Part shown: one piece after another, positions 34,581-46,163 of the stretch
Layout of the letters: the number at the start of each line of letters is the position of its first letter
Position numbering within the stretch: position 1 is the first letter of the stretch
Source: Cylindrodendrum hubeiense
Lineage: Eukaryota > Ascomycota > Sordariomycetes > Hypocreales > Nectriaceae
Assembly: GCA_014621425.1 (NCBI GenBank)
Contig: JAANBB010000173.1
Location: forward strand, 1-64,000
Length of the DNA: 64,000 bases
Reading direction: 5' to 3'
Program-made: the position numbers and the translations under genes
The notes under the pieces: model-generated
What the model saw: only the letters and a program-made list of their open reading frames with translations
The model's database searches: none
Told to the model about the DNA's origin: nothing

Positions 34581-35039
34581 GTTCACCATTGCCCTATCTC
34601 GTATGCCTGTCCGGACATCATTACCGCACAGGCCAATATTATCCCATATCGGCTACAGCTCTACAACCACCTTGTTGAGCCCAATACTATCCGGTTGAGC
34701 TCACGACCTATCAATCTGCCATCATCACTGATACCAACAACGACCGATATTTGGCTACCGCCGACACTGCAAACACACTCCAGCCTACCCCACGAATTCC
34801 AACCCAACCCAGATACACCGATCTTGACACAATCGTGCATCATCTGTCTGAGTTCGCCCGTTCTCAAACTTCCCGCGACCTTACCACGCGTGGCTTGAAG
34901 TTGGCTTCCGCAGTCGCTCCACAGGACGGCACACACTTCAGCCTCCAAACCCTCGCCAGAGACAGCTTCTTCACCAGAGGCTGCAATCGAAAAACATAAA
35001 GCAAAGGACGACCCCCTTGTCCATTTATCCCCAGTCGCA

Positions 35040-36211
35040 ATGCCTAGAAGATATTTCGACATCGGAATGGATCCAACCATGGCCAACGACAAGCCCCCGA
35101 AAAAGGTAATTATTTGATAACTCTTTCCATGCTCCCCTCGCTTCTGAATGTTATGCGAGACTTGCCTGTCCACATGGCTAACGTAAATTGGCAGACCGAG
35201 CGAACTCATGCCGAGAATCAGGAGCGCGCCTACATCGCCGCCTCAAGGCGAGCTGACCGCAGCATCGAAGCTCGCGTCCAGTCTGCCCGGATGGCAAGCG
35301 AGATCCACAAGAAGCGAACTGGCAAAGCGTTCCACATCACCGAGGAGATTGTCACGAAAGAGGAGATGTATGAAGAGGAGGAAGATGACTTTCCCCGGTC
35401 ATATCGGCTTTTGGGCCCTCACATGCAGACTTCATCCGCCGAAATGAACTCCCGGGTGGAAACATACCTTACCAGCAAGGTCGCCATGTCGAAGCTCATG
35501 TCAGCTACCGAGCAGGATTGGCGGGATAACGCGGTGAACCGCGCTTTCGCCGAGATGTTCCCCGACGCCGATCGTCAAGCTCAAAGTCTCTCCCATCGGT
35601 GGTCTACCACGGGATACCCCATGCCTGTTCCGCAGAATGGACGAGTCTCGAGCCCTCAAGACCAAGCGATTGACCCAAACTTCCAGCCCATCAACTATGG
35701 TGCAGGAAGTGGCCGGGATGAACGGAGCCGCTCTTTCTCGGGGGTGTCTCCCTCAGAACTTGGAAAACATGGCAACATGTCTCCGCCAGGTCTGACCCCT
35801 GGGTCTGGTTCCAATGCAGAGACTCCTCAGTCTCACCCGTCATCAGGTTTTGGGGATTTCACTCCCTCCAACTTTATGGAATACGGGTCCAATGAATCTG
35901 CCTTCACTTCTGAGCTACCCACCGAGGCAAGGATGATGATGGGGGGCATGGACATGAGCGACTCGCTTGCCCCGAATCTCTACACTCAGGACTGGATGTC
36001 CGGAAATGAGCCCATGTACACCTATCCCGACCTGTCGAAATCTCTCAAGCAAGAGGATGGCCACATTGGAGAGGACATGTGTTCCAATATATTCGAGAAC
36101 AGCCTAGGGCACATGGATTGGGACTCGACTGCTCAGCCGAGCACTGGCGAGGAGCCATCCTGGGACACGTTTATTAACGATAATGCCTGGAGCACCGACC
36201 AGCAGCAGTGA
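35040..36211 (+). CDS. Fungal conserved-type orphan with a basic-helical N-terminal motif
   Basis: Two exons, 35040-35105 and 35195-36211 (intron 89 nt, donor GTAATT, acceptor GCAG after a GCTAAC branch), 360 residues. Exon 2 opens with a dense charged segment, 'ENQERAYIAASRRADRSIEARVQSARMASEIHKKRTGKAF', then 'ITEEIVTKEEMYEEEEDDFPRSYRLL'. I recall similar wording in uncharacterised Pezizomycotina proteins but know no function. The rest is Ser/Pro/Met-rich and ends in acidic, aromatic stretches ('MDWDSTAQPS', 'SWDTFINDNAW') that resemble activation domains. There is no leucine zipper, homeodomain or zinc finger. A nuclear or regulatory role is a guess from composition. Confidence 0.75.
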
Positions 36212-38174
36212 TGGCGCCAGAGCTTGAGCGCTGGCTTCTCATAACGATTTATGACTTTTTTGTTTGTTTTTGAGCCTAGAACACGATTACGGCAACACAC
36301 ACAGCCTGAGCTGAAGGAGATCAACCGCTTCTGGGCCGTTGCTCCAATACTTGGGCTAAGATACCTTGGGAAGAAAAGAACAGAAGACGGGGACTTTTGC
36401 ATTGCTTCAGGAATAATCGGGGCTCCTCGGCGTTTTGGAATGATACGATTCCCATGGTTGACATTGGGTAGAACAGATGTCACCCATTTGTACGAGGGAG
36501 TAGTGTTAGTGTTGCGTGTTGGTTTGTTTGTTTGGCGATGTTGTGTTTTTGGCATCGCCTCAGGCGGTTTGGAGTTTTGCATTTTGGGGCTTCTTGCACA
36601 TGACGTTGATACCCCGGGGAGCAGTTTTGTGATGAGTAGGAGCGAGGAAATTATATGGAGGCGCAAGGCGCCCACGGAAGTCGAAACAAACAGACGACGG
36701 AATGCTATGGCAGGAAGCGGAGGAAAGGCGACTGGTTCGTTACCAGAGCCGAAAATGAAATAGGATAGGATTAAAAACGAGTACATCCATCAAACAGCGG
36801 TTTCCATCTTTTGATCTGTGAGGTTATGCATGACTGGTCTGGATTGGCTTGGGGCTGGCCATGTGAGTTCCCGATCTGGTCGGTCGGGAGGATACGATTC
36901 GCTAGTATGAGAGCTGGATTGGAATGGGGATAGCTGCATGGATCCCACGACTTAGAAACGATAGTCTACAGCCCGGAATCTCCCTAGCGAATTCCCTCGA
37001 GAGGGTAAGAAATGGCACAAAGGGACATCAAGCAGCGGTCAAGGCCATGGTCGGGAACAGGAGATTACGCTCATCTTGTATCATGAGCACCACCTAGTTA
37101 TACCACAGAGTAAAAGCCGCTCCCCCCCTTCAAAGCACATGGGCTATCCTTCTAACCAACAAAACGGCGCATCCGCAACCCCCGTGCTCGCCTTGTTCGA
37201 CGAGAGAAGTCGGCCTCGTCGTCCCCCCTCGTGCCGGGGCTGCTCGCCTTGGGCTAAACGGGTTCGTGGCGCCGACGGGACGAAAGCCAGACACCGGCGC
37301 CATGTGCGCCGATGATTGGCCTCTCGCGGGCTTCCCGGGAGGCGGGATTCGCACGACGCAGGGTCCCACGCCCGCGATGGGTTTGGGGCGGCGGCGACGG
37401 GGCGGCATGGTCATGGGCGAGATAGTGGCTGATCCAATGCGGGCCAATCCAATGAAATAGCTGCGCAGAGACCGGCGAGCGAGGACTGGACTTTCTTGTT
37501 TCGCCTTCGTCTTTCCGTCCGTCTATCTTGATCCCTCTGCTTGCTCCCTCTGCTAGGTTTGCACAGTACCGGCTACCTGATACTGCTACACTGCCTCGTT
37601 TGAGCAATCGTCAACAACGACTCCGCCTTCGGCTTCGGCATCCCAAACGCCGAAGCAGGATCCTCTGTCCTTGGCCGGGCCAGCAGATCCTTGCCGTCCT
37701 GCGCATCCTCTGACCATTTGGCCTTCTGACACTGACGTCTCCGACGCTCCCCGCCAAACCACCGACGCACGTCCCCTACGCCGCCCACTGCACCTCGTCC
37801 ACCACCGGCCCTCTCAGCGCCTTTCTCAGCGGCTTCAGCGTCTCGCGTCTCAAGTCTCAGCGTCCTCAGCGCCCCTCCCCCCCTTGTCCCCATCGCCCTA
37901 ACGCCCACCCCGCCAGACGTCACTCACCACCGCCAAGACCCTCTTCTCTCAGACTTCGCGATCCTCAGGACGAACGCCACCTCATCCTTTTTCCTCTCCC
38001 ATTCACCTTCTCCCTTGTCCTGCCCTTTGCCAACCTCCCCAGACGGCTCCCTTGGCCCTGCGCGGCGCTCATTGCCTCCCACCAGGCCTCTCCCGGACGC
38101 ACGCTACATCCACCGACGCCCTCCGCCGAAGCTGCCTGTCCCAGCGTCGGGTAAGCTTATCGACCGGAGCGACA
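36212..38174. other. Intergenic, 2 kb
   Basis: 3' region of the orphan gene and promoter/5' leader of the oxysterol-binding protein gene. The stretch from about 37480 to 38140 is CT-rich on the plus strand. Open frames up to 217 codons (36133-36786, minus) lack motifs. Confidence 0.5.
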
Positions 38175-39903
38175 ATGTCGTCATCGACGCCAGCACCTGC
38201 GGCCGATACGCCAGATGAATCGCAGAGCGACGGCTCCAAGCTGCGCACCTTTCTCGGCATCCTTAAGAGGTGAGGCCGCCCCTTTTCCTCTGCCAAGCGA
38301 TGGCACCCGCCGCGCCGCCGCCGCACGACGCCTTCTCCCTGGATTTGCGAGGTCGGCCCGCCGTCGAATGTGCGGAGCAGGCGGTGGAGATGGGCAATCG
38401 GATAGGCCTCGCTTGGGGCAACTCCTAGGGCTTGTTGAGCTTCGCTGACCGCCCCCCGTGGCAACAGGTTCATCGGCGTCTCGGATCTCGCATCGGTCAG
38501 GTTCTCGCTCCCGTCGCAGCTGCTCGAGCCCACCCCGAACCTGGAATACTGGACCTACATCGACGCCCCCAATGCCTTCATCGCCATCGGCACCTCCGAC
38601 GAGCCCCTCGACCGCATGCTCGAGGTGGTGCGCTTCTGGCTGACCAAGGACCTCAAGTACGCCAAGGGCAAGCCCTGCAAGCCCTACAACTCATGCCTCG
38701 GCGAGTTCTTTAGAGTGCGTGCCTGCGATTCATCTTCCGGCCTGCGCGGGTAGGGCTGAAGGCTGACTGTGGTGTAGTGCAACTGGGAGACGGAAGACAA
38801 CGCCCCGGCCATCAACACTTCTGAGCTCCAGGTCAATGGAAACGCCAAGGGAGGGCTCTCTAGCTTAAAGGTCACCGCCAAGGCCGATAAGAATGCCTCG
38901 TCCGTCTCGTTGTCTGTGCCTTCGCACGGCACCGCCAAGGACAACCACACCCTCCGCGTCTCGTACCTCACCGAGCAGACGTCACACCACCCTCCTGTGA
39001 GCGCCTTCCATGTCACCTGTCCCGAGAAGGGCATCTCCGCCCGGGGTTTCGATCAGATCTCGGCCAAGTTCACCGGCACCTCCGTCAAGGTCCTGCCTGG
39101 CGAGCACAACATGGGCATCTTCATCACCCTCGACAAGCGCGATGGCGAGACGTACCAGCTCACCCACCCGGCAGCGCACCTCGGCGGTCTGCTCCGTGGA
39201 TCCCTGAGCGTCTCGGTCAGCGAGATGGCCTACATTACCTGCCCCCAGACCAAGATCAAGGTCATCCTACACTATGTCGAGGAGGGCTGGCTGGGCCGCA
39301 CCACCAACAAGATTGATGGCGTCGTGTTCAAGTATGACCCGGAAAACGACACCAAGTCCCGAGTGCAGGACGTTCCTGAGGAGGATGTCCTCGCGAGGTT
39401 GAGCGGCCCTTGGCGCGAGAAGGTTTTCTTCACCCTTGGCCCCAGGCCTGTTGTAAGTCTTCTACCCCTTGGCACAAATAGTTGGCAATCTTCTCACATT
39501 CATATCGCAGAAATCTGTCCCTGTCGAGGAGCAGTACACCATCATTGAGATCGAGCCCCTCAGCGTTGCCCCCAAGGTCCTCCCGCCCAAGGAGGCCCAG
39601 CTCCCCAACGAGTCCCTCAAACTCTGGGGTGGCGTGACCGACGCCATCCTCTCCAAGCAGTTCAGCAAGGCCACCCAGGTCAAGGTCGAGCTCGAGGAGG
39701 CTCAGCGCGAAAAGGCCCGCCAGCGCGAGGCCCACAACGCACCCTTCCAGCCCGTCTTCTTCAAGCACATCACCGGCAACGGCGGCAAGCCCGACCTCAC
39801 CGAGAAGGGCCAACAGGTTCTCGAGAGGGCCCAGAAGGGCGAGTGGTCGCTCGAGGACATCGCCGAGGGCATCGCCGAGCCCACCTTTCCCGCCAAGCAA
39901 TGA
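38175..39903 (+). CDS. Oxysterol-binding protein (Kes1/Osh4 type)
   Basis: Four exons, 38175-38269, 38468-38714, 38778-39452 and 39511-39903, 469 residues; all introns are GT-AG and frame-consistent (198, 63 and 58 nt). The OSBP fingerprint appears as 'EQTSHHPPVSAF' (usual EQVSHHPP), after 'KPYNSCLGEFFR' and followed by 'HLGGLLRG'. There is no PH, ankyrin or GOLD domain, so this is the short lipid-binding-domain-only form, like yeast Osh4/Kes1 to Osh7. Such proteins exchange sterol for PI4P, or move phosphatidylserine, between ER and Golgi or plasma membrane. The N-terminal segment before 'FLGILKRFIGVSDLASVRFSLPSQLLEP' is short and acidic; that part forms the lid. The exact lipid cannot be called. 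Confidence 0.92.
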
Positions 39904-40552
39904 GGGACAAGATCAAGAAGAAGGATGGGTAACATAGCGAGGGACGAACGGATTCAACATGCTGAATTGGTATACACGGTACATGCTGCCGCAGAGGCAA
40001 CCCTTTGGGATAGATAGATACACACACCATTGTGCCAGTGGAGGAAGTAGTTGATGATTTGGTGGACGGATGCATCGCGGGCTGCGCACTCGTTATCCGG
40101 AGTTGCAGGAGTTGTTTGAGGCTCAGGATTGCTGGCATTATATAGCACGATTTTCGCACACAAATCTCCCCTCCCCATCTATAGAATGGGCAGGTTAGTG
40201 ATGGGGGACGCATGCATATCAAGCAATCATATCAAGCAAATCTCGGGCTTATTGGCCTCGTACGTGTCGTTGCGCCGAGGCGCATGTGTGGCCCAGTTCG
40301 CTGGGTTGATCCACTTTGTGACGGGGAAGGGGGGGGAAATTGGCTTCATTGTAACTGGCTTAGAGATATTGATCTCACTGAACGAGCAGAAGTTGCAGAA
40401 TTCATGATTATGGTATCCCATCTACCTACCTTACCTACCTACGCATCAGCAACATCACCCGTAGCCCATGCACCCTCAAGCCACATAGAAACGTCACCCC
40501 GGTGTATGGCCCCCTGCCCCTCTTTTCTTCCTTCACAACTTCACACCCCAAA
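39904..40552. other. Intergenic, 0.65 kb
   Basis: 3' region of the oxysterol-binding protein gene and promoter of the broken RBR-type gene. ACCTACCTTACCTACCT-like short repeats lie near 40425-40440. No gene seen. Confidence 0.5.
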
Positions 40553-41635
40553 ATGTCACTCCCTGAAGAAGTTCGACGTCAGCTACTTGCAGCTCGAAGC
40601 TTCCTCCAACGTATAGAACAGGTACTATACTGCTTAATTCTTTGATTACGATTATAACTTGCTGATATATATAGCCAAACAACCATGATGAATCGCCTCC
40701 CCAGGATATGACGGTGTCTGAGCCAACCCCGGCGTTTGAGCCTGTAAGTCCTTCAACCCTAGTTCAACTTTGATCCAAGACTTATCTGGTGTTTACAGGA
40801 ACTCGCTTGCGCAATCTGTTGGGAACAACGCCGTGGAATCCGCGTCCAGTGCCCCAAAGAATGCTTTTGGTGTTAGACATGCCTTAAGCAATCCTTGACG
40901 GTGGCCGCAGCGAACGTCACTGATCCTAACGCGTTCCCGCCTCGGTGTGATGGAGTGTCTATCTTCCCTACCCGCTACTTTCGAGCTACCGATGCTCATA
41001 ACTACCCGGTTTTTGAAGGGCTGCCGTCTGAGGTGCCCGTCGTTTGGTCGAATGCCTTAGCAAGAGCAGAAGATCATTCCCGCCCGCTCAGCCAGGCGCT
41101 AGACCTCCAGATACTGCATTACGCGCAGTCCAGACCTGGACAGATTCAGTTCTGTCCCTCGTGTGCGCGCCTGGTCGAACGCTCTGGAGGCTACAACCAC
41201 GTAACATGCACATGCGGCACAGACTTCTGCCTTATGTGTGGGATAGCATACAGCCCCGAGCTGTGGCCCCTCTGCAATCACATGACAGATGATGATACAA
41301 TACCATGGCACCTAGCTATTCCCCTCGCCGCAGCGGGGCAGGCGTCTGAGCCTACTCCAACAGGGCAGGCGTCTGAACCTTTTGTGAGTACTTCACCTCC
41401 CATGACCATTATTGTGATTGAAACTGATATATTATATTCCCAGGTTCCCATCGTCGTCTGTGCGCATCCGCTGGTACTGTGGAGGAAACTCCGGTTTCGC
41501 AGAGACCGACCGACCTTTCATCACCCAGCCTTGCGTTGTGAGTACTGCGGGCTTGGCTTGAGACGATTTGGTTTCGAGTGCGCTGGATGCGAAATGTTGA
41601 CTTGCGCGCAATGCAAAGAAGCTCTAGTTACATGA
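40553..41635 (+). pseudogene. RBR-type RING/IBR gene broken by an in-frame TAG
   Basis: Four exons can be traced: 40553-40621, 40675-40743, 40799-41383 and 41444-41635, each junction GT-AG and in frame. Exon 3 begins a RING1-like domain, 'CAICWEQRRGIRVQCPKECFWC', and then hits TAG at 40874-40876 directly before 'TCLKQ'. The frame continues intact for 250 codons through 'FPPRCDGVSIF', a complete IBR-like zinc module ('FCPSCARLV..CTCGTDFCLMC') and a Cys-rich end ('CEYCGLGL..CAGCEMLTCAQC'). No splice pair I can find removes the stop, and there is no good ATG soon after it. Intact members are ubiquitin ligases that pass ubiquitin through a RING2 cysteine. Either a recent pseudogene, a sequencing error, or a stop-codon readthrough case. 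Confidence 0.62.
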
Positions 41636-41946
41636 ATATAGATGTGTATTGACGAAATGCTTCCTGACCTCCCATCTCACTTTTCCCTCATACAAAAACA
41701 TGTCAACCTTTCCCATCCCGGAACAAGGGAGCGGAGCAGTGAGTGAGGCTTTAGTGCACAGTCGTATCACATTACACTTTATTTTTGACATTTAGTTGAC
41801 CTCGCCGGGTCTCATTCTATCGTACAACAAGAGCGGCATTTCCCATTTAAGACATTTCCGATTCGGAATCCTTTTCCTACACATCTCCTCAAGCCGGGAG
41901 CTTGCCACCGCAGTGGCCACCTTTTTTTTTTCTTTCTGCGACCCGC
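41636..41946. other. Intergenic, 311 bp between convergent genes
   Basis: Only the 3' regions of the two convergent genes. Nothing else seen. Confidence 0.5.
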
Positions 41947-42895
41947 TTAAGCGTCGATGAAAGCCTTGACGTTGCTCAACCACCGGGTGTACTCGCGCTG
42001 CTCCTTGACGTCAACGTAGTCGGGGACGAAGACGGCGAGGGCCTGGGTGATGCCACGCTCCTCAAGGAAGCGCTCCATGAGGACCTGGAGGTCATCGTCG
42101 AGGCTGCCGAAGGGGGGGCCGGGGTAGACGTCGGCTCGCTTCTGGGCGGCCTCGGGGCTCTCGACCTTGGCGACCTTGGCGTCGTCGTAGTAGAAGAGGT
42201 TCTCGACGACAATGTTACCGTCCTGAGCGGTGGCGTCGATGTTGAGGGCACCGACGGTCTTGCCGGGCTTCTCAACAACAATAGACAGGTTGATGGGGGC
42301 GGCGTTCTCATCCTCAAGCTCCTCCTCGAGCTCCTCGTCAATATCCTCCTCGGCAGCACGGCCCTTGCGCTGGCCATTGCCACCCTGGACAGCATCATCC
42401 TCAAGGCCCTCCTCCTCGAGAGCACTGTCCTCTGCGTAGGGGTCGTAGTTGGTGATGTCCGCAATGGAGAAGCTGATGGTGATCCTGCAATTCATGTTAG
42501 TCAACGTCAATGGGTCAATGGGGTTTGCAAACGTACTTCTCGTCACCAAAGTCACGCTCCAGCTTGACAACCTCCTGGCCGGGGGTGTCAATCAGCTTGA
42601 AGGCGCTGTTGTTGAGGAAGTCCTTGATGCTGGCGGGCTCCTGCTCGCTGGTCTTCATGTCCTCCTCGATCTGGAGCTCGCTCTCGAGCTTGGCAGAGAG
42701 CTCCTCATCGGTCTCGGCATCGGCAGCCCTTCGGAAGACGGTGGTGGAGAAAGAGGCCTGGGCAGGTCGCAGGGCGCTGAGGGAAGAGGCCTTGACGAAG
42801 GTGCTGGGGCGGGCAACCGACTGGCGGAGAGCGGCAGTCGACAGGCGGGCGACAGCGCGGGGCGCAGATCGCGCAAAGTTGCGAACGGAAAGCAT
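41947..42895 (-). CDS. MAM33: Mitochondrial matrix acidic protein, Mam33/p32 family
   Basis: Two exons, 42895-42537 and 42484-41947, joined across a 52-nt intron (GTACGT ... CTAAC ... GCAG), 298 residues. The first 50 residues are Arg/Ser/Ala-rich and free of acidic residues, a standard mitochondrial presequence, ending near 'SFSTTVFRRA'. The mature part matches p32/gC1qBP/Mam33: 'ELSAKLESELQIEEDMK', an acidic middle loop ('AAEEDIDEELEEELEDENAA'), 'YYDDAKVAKV', 'GPPFGSLDDDLQVLMERFLEERGI', and the terminal 'WLSNVKAFI'. The family forms acidic trimers in the matrix and is linked to oxidative phosphorylation and mitoribosome function. Confidence 0.93.
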
Positions 42896-43309
42896 TGTGA
42901 ATGTGGGGAGTGAAGGGAGGATGGTGATGTTTCGGTTTGGTTATGGAGAAGCAGAGAAGCGATGAGCTGATATTTTTACAATGTGATGATAGATGCAAAG
43001 CTTCCAGAGCTGCTTCGAAATTTTTAGACGGGGACGCAAACGCAGACTGCCGCTAGCTCGACGAATGACATTTACTGGCTGGCGACTGGAACCCCAGAAC
43101 CCCTCGGCAAGAAGCGGAAGGTGCACGTGCTCACGTGACTGGACAGGTGATCGCAACGCTTGAACATGAACATTACACTCGCCGTCGTCGTCACTCGAGT
43201 GAAATTACCCTGCGGGAACCCAGAGACTCGCTCAATGCAAGGAATTGCACAGCTATGCAACGTACATATTAATTACAGCTTTCTCCGTCCTCGTTATACA
43301 TGTGCTCAT
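42896..43309. other. Intergenic, 414 bp
   Basis: Promoter of MAM33 and 3' region of the Zn2Cys6 gene, both on the minus strand. Nothing further seen. Confidence 0.5.
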
Positions 43310-45526
43310 TTAGCCAAAGATTGACCGCAGGTTTTGTGCCTCCATGACGTCCACCCAGTGGACCGCAGTACATCCTGGCATCTCGTTATCGTAGGCCGCC
43401 CAGATGGCCTGTACCAAATTTTTGGCCATAATAATCGGCTTGGGCGGCAGCGTGTTCTCTAGCATATTCAGTCGTTGTAATACAAACGCTCGTGCATTGC
43501 CAACATCAATCGACAGCTGTGTTGGCATATTTGGGGGGTGTTCAGTCTGTCCCACGTCGCTGAGCTGGTTCATGAACTCTCCAATATCGCAGTTTTCCTG
43601 GTTGACACTGATCGGTATTTCCTGCGGAACTGAGAGGTTATCCAGCCAGGACCCGACACTCCAAGAACTTTCCGGGATGTCAAGTCTGAGTCCAGTACTG
43701 GCCGTGATGCAGAGAAGCGGCTGCACCATTCGACTCCCTGACTCCGGAGGAATATGTTCCAGGATATCGATTAATCGGAGGCTTAGGGGGACGATCCAAT
43801 CTTCCCAGGGGACTGGCCCACGCCTCGAGGTTGATGACGTGTCTGGTATTCGTAGCGCAACCAGGTCTGGGAATGTTTGGTAGAGTTGCAACAAAGCTGC
43901 TATTCGGTATGCCTCGGCCACTTTCACGAGATGCATGCAAGGGGTATGCTGATCTCCAGTCTCGCTCAAAGGCACTACTGAGTCGTACTCTAGTTGCAAC
44001 AATTGCTCCTCAATCTTCGGCGCTTCTTCCATTTGCCTTAGCACTGTCTGAATGTCGTCTGCCGTGGGGGCTTGCTTTCTAACGTTGTGGCGGAAACTGC
44101 GACACAGTCTGACTGCTCTCGTAAAAAGTGTGGATGCAGTCGTTGAGATGCCTGTCCAGGGATGTGGTATGTCGTCAGCTCGTTTCGGTTCGGGACTCGG
44201 AGTTTCAGGGCCTTCGATCGGTGTCTCCTCTTGTGAATCATCGTAGCTGACAACTGACAAGAGCATATCGCAGTACACCCAACTCTTGTTGAAGAAATTC
44301 AGGATATTGATGTCTTGATCATGAAGTTCTGGTTGTTGTCGGTTGACCTTGTCAAGTAGTGATTTCGCCGCCCTCAAGAAGGGTATTCCCAGCTGCCCCG
44401 CATCTATCCAGCACAGTGTAGTGCCGATGCAGAATAGTGAAAACAACAGACCCGTGGGAATCGAATTCACATATATAGTATTCTTTGCCACTGCCAGTTC
44501 GTTATGGATCGCTTTCGTTGCCGTCTTCATCATGGTGAGGGATGTTTGCCTCATATATGGTATCCTCGTGGCTAAGAAGGATGCTGACATGCTCTGAAGA
44601 CAAGCCGAGACTGCCTCCGATTCCGACCAGAGCGACGTAGCCAGGATACGGTTGAGGTTCATATCCGAGTCGTATGCAGACCATACCGTGCAGACGCTCT
44701 TGAACCATTGGGTGATGAGGACTGAAGGGACGTGTGTGATGCTCTGTGGGATCCGGGTGGAATATCCCAAGTGATTTCGAGTAGTTACGAGAGTCAAGTC
44801 TGCCCTGGTGTCGGGTAATTCTTCAATATCTTCGTCGGGTAAATAGTCTGGTGAACCCGATTGATTTAGCGTCATCGGAACGATCAGGTTTGATGAGGAG
44901 CTTTGAAGTCCCCATGCGCCAACATCGTCGGACTGATCCACCATCTCGGGTTGGGTTGGTAAATCAGATGGATCATCATTGCCCCAGCTGTAATCAATTA
45001 AACCAAACGATGGGTTCATGCTCGGCAGTTCAGGGACCAGTGAATCGGAAATGAAGTCCAGGTTCATGCTCCCAAGAGTAAACTCGGAGACGCCTGGAAT
45101 CTGGGACGTCGAACTGGCCGAAGTACCACTCGTCTGGCTTCCCCGGGCCTTTGCAGCCGCGGCGCTGGCCCTGGCTTTTCCTCGTGCACCGCCCTTGGTC
45201 TTTCGCTCATGCTTGTATGACCATCTGAGCTCACGCTGGTAGCCACCACAGGTCCAGCCTTTGCTGTTACACATTTGACACTCTGGCTTGGTCTCGTCAC
45301 ATTTTAACTGGGACCGCTTAGCGTCTCAAATCATATCGAGCTTCAGTAAATAGCAGTAAATAAGAGAACCTACGTGTTTAGCTTTGCATGTTATACATCC
45401 CGACCTGGACCGAGGCTTGCTGCCCCCGGCCGTCGGCTTCGAGGCCGGTTGTGTCCCGATATCGGCCTGCTTTGGTCTGTCTGGCGCCGGGGCGCCGCTG
45501 TCATCATTGGTCGGGGATTGAATCAT
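43310..45526 (-). CDS. Zn(II)2Cys6 transcription factor
   Basis: Two exons, 45526-45374 and 45307-43310, 716 residues. An intron of 66 nt interrupts the zinc cluster, and acceptor choice matters. Using CCCAG at 45308-45310 gives C-x2-C-x6-C ('CITCKAKHLKC'), then 'DETKPECQMCNSKGWTC', the canonical spacing; using the AAG nine bases earlier would put nine residues between Cys2 and Cys3. A short basic run follows. Residues from about 240 on form the helical middle-homology region of the Fungal_trans_2 type ('LITQWFKSVCTVWSAYDSDMN', 'ACLQSMSASFLA', 'AVRLCRSFRHN'). Such proteins bind CGG-containing sites. The gene starts about 640 bp downstream of the copper amine oxidase gene on the same strand, so it may or may not regulate it. 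Confidence 0.9.
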
Positions 45527-46163
45527 GTCGGGAGAACTATGCTGTCGGACAGGGCCATTGTGTAATGCGCAAATTCAGAGATTTACTGAGCGCAGCGATA
45601 TGACAGGGAAGAGAGGAAGGGGACAAGCCATTTACGATAAGAGGATCTACGGGAGTTATAGCCCACCTGGCACGTGCGTGCAGAATGCGGGGGGGCGCCA
45701 CCAAAGCAGGGCCTTGCTCTTATCAGGAAAGGACGTGCAAAGTGTACATGGATGAGGGATCGCGACCACAGGCATCCAATTATGACAGTTATGCTACAAG
45801 TAACTAATCCACAACCTACCGAACACACCAAACACACGTTTACCCGCTCCTCCGAGCGAGGCGTCGCGGCTTCGGCCTTGTCGCTTCCACCCTAGTCTTA
45901 TCGCCTGTTGGCTCGCCCACAGCCTATCACGGCCCAGTTTTGTCATCACTTTTAGGTCGTCAAGGGGCAATCCTTGGCCGACGCCGCTACCACATTGGAC
46001 CTAAGCCCGCCTCGCTTGGTGATAAGGAATCGCTGCGGACTTGTCACTTTTAGTCTGTTGCGGACGCGAGACCCTGAGTTACGTATTGTGAAGTGGTACA
46101 TTTCTATCATTTCTATCATTACTCCGTATGTCGGATATCCACCCACCCTCAGTGCTAAATCGT
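45527..46163. other. Intergenic, 0.64 kb
   Basis: Promoter of the Zn2Cys6 gene and 3' region of the amine oxidase gene. Nothing further seen. Confidence 0.5.

Larger units (their letters stand above)
29217..35039. other. Gene-poor stretch, 5.8 kb
   Basis: The longest stretch without a confident gene. It contains the doubtful plus-strand ORF 29896-30486. A short frame starting at about 29810 begins with a signal-peptide-like segment (MSIFLILYASLTLAQ) but stops after 27 codons, and I find no splice route onward. Frames between 30700 and 34700 show no motifs. A TATATAA at 34574-34580 may belong to the gene at 35040. Confidence 0.45.
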
